64,000 nt of DNA, taken from the NCBI RefSeq assembly GCF_020985305.1, contig NZ_CP087588.1, positions 2,096,501 through 2,160,500 of the forward strand, read 5' to 3'. The position numbers were made by a program, and so were the translations under genes. The stretch comes from Croceicoccus sp. Ery15. Its GTDB lineage: Bacteria; Pseudomonadota; Alphaproteobacteria; Sphingomonadales; Sphingomonadaceae. The notes beneath the pieces are model-generated. The model did no database searches and had not been told where the DNA came from. It saw only the letters and a program-made list of their open reading frames with translations. Within the stretch, counting starts at the first letter, position 1. Each line of letters opens with the position of its first letter. Shown here piece after piece: positions 63,483 through 64,000 of this stretch.

Positions 63483-63601
63483 CGTTGGTCCTTTCTGCCG
63501 CCATTGGCGCGGCAGAAGACCAGGTAGAGGTCAGAAAATCGCAATAAAACAACAATGAAACGGCTATGGAAATAGCAACTTCGGGTTTTCGTTTTCTTCA
63601 A

Positions 63602-64000
63602 TCATTGCAAGGGGCGGCGCCCCCGTTTTGCGCGCACCGGATCATCTGCAATGGCCTTACGCCAAGCTTGATCGAAGCCGAATGGGTTAAGCTTGTCCTG
63701 GAAATGGAGGAGTGCATCATCGCGGAAATCGCGTTTCTTTTTTCGCCTTTCAGGATCTTGGGCGAAGGCCTCCTTGAGCCAGTTGGCACACTGGTCCGAG
63801 ATGCCCACTTTGTTATCGATGCGCCCAGGAGCGCGGGGGCTGATGGCATCGTTTGCCGCAATCGGCTCGAGTTGCAGGTGCCGCACCATTTCGGCTTCGT
63901 GAATCTTCAGCTCGAAGAGCTCGACCTTCCAGAGTTCCACAAAGGGCTCCGTGCGCGCTTCGACAGGCGGAGCGAACTCGTCAATGACCGCGAAGAAGCG
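63602..64000 (-). CDS. Unknown protein, partial (C-terminal part)
   Basis: The frame is open from the window edge to the stop at 63602, with FFAVIDEFAPPVEARTEPF at the incomplete N-terminal end. It then reads KVELFELKIHEAEMVRHLQL, a linker with RAPGRIDNKVG, and a Lys/Arg-rich end (RRKKKRDFRDD, RAKRGRRPLQ). A GTG at 63940 is an internal possibility, but homology-like composition continues past it. The family is not recognised. It lies upstream of the toprim gene in the same direction, consistent with an island replication/transfer operon. Confidence 0.5.
   Translation of the reverse strand, partial: RFFAVIDEFAPPVEARTEPFVELWKVELFELKIHEAEMVRHLQLEPIAANDAISPRAPGRIDNKVGISDQCANWLKEAFAQDPERRKKKRDFRDDALLHFQDKLNPFGFDQAWRKAIADDPVRAKRGRRPLQ

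Larger units (their letters stand above)
43690..64000. mobile_element. Candidate genomic island adjoining tRNA-Val
   Basis: From the tRNA to the window end no core genes are found. The content is an excisionase-like protein, restriction-modification, CBASS, a decayed tyrosine recombinase, a VirD4/TraG-type ATPase, a STAND NTPase, IS21 and a primase-like gene. The left edge at the tRNA is inferred. I did not find a second copy of the tRNA 3' end in the window, so the right edge is probably outside. The region may be composite. Confidence 0.5.

Noticed and set aside
1..64000. CRISPR arrays
   Set aside because: No regularly spaced direct repeats of 25-40 bases were seen anywhere.

Overview
The window is chromosomal DNA of a GC-rich alphaproteobacterium, most probably a member of the Sphingomonadales (Erythrobacteraceae/Sphingomonadaceae). 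This is inferred from gene order: pckA divergent from chvI-chvG-hprK-rapZ-PTS IIA-HPr, pyrB with a pyrC-like gene, fmt-truA, hisG-hisD-DUF1993-nusB-thiL-hppA. It also rests on recognisable alphaproteobacterial protein types such as ChvI/ChvG, DUF3297, DUF3597 and the short HisG. No species can be named from the sequence alone.

Positions 1-43.7 kb are mostly ordinary core genome. In order: sppA (cut by the window edge); pyrB plus a dihydroorotase homologue lacking the metal-binding HxH; small DUF3597 and DUF937-like genes; pckA; the ChvI/ChvG envelope-stress system with HPr kinase, RapZ, PTS IIA and HPr; a SpoU methyltransferase; an SH3-like lipoprotein; rmuC; def; recR; fmt-truA; a class A PBP; cobS; and a detoxification-like cluster (HxlR regulator, two GSTs, DUF1428, VOC, PhnB-like, SRPBCC). 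After these come a J-domain protein opposite bolA, a pirin, hisG-hisD-DUF1993-nusB-thiL, hppA, tesB, a TPR-SPOR/unknown/ParA group, bfd-bfr, a methyltransferase, der and DUF3297. Within the detoxification cluster a 2.2-kb IS1595-family element has landed in a VOC gene. It has 22-bp inverted ends, a perfect 8-bp target duplication and three cargo genes, including a DUF3800 protein.

A tRNA-Val(CAC) gene at 43.6 kb marks the start of an accessory region that runs to the window end and looks like a genomic island. It holds an excisionase-like HTH protein, an orphan AbrB-type antitoxin, a single-chain type IIG-like restriction-modification enzyme, and an XRE regulator plus ImmA/IrrE protease pair. 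That pair is divergent from a compact CBASS operon (CD-NTase, E2-like protein, patatin phospholipase). Next come a Phd-like small protein, a DUF1612-like HTH protein and a decayed tyrosine recombinase preceded by a 27-bp recombination-site-like inverted repeat. The last part holds a soluble VirD4/TraG-type ATPase, a truncated NYN protein, a DUF4062-STAND NTPase, an IS21 element and a toprim-domain primase-like gene. The IS21 element truncates a different gene at each end and shows no target duplication, so DNA between those two genes has probably been lost.

The most interesting unit is the defence block at 48.5-52.7 kb. The XRE/ImmA pair, the three near-helically spaced repeats in the shared promoter, and the CD-NTase-E2-patatin operon together look like a short type II CBASS under CapH/CapP-like control.
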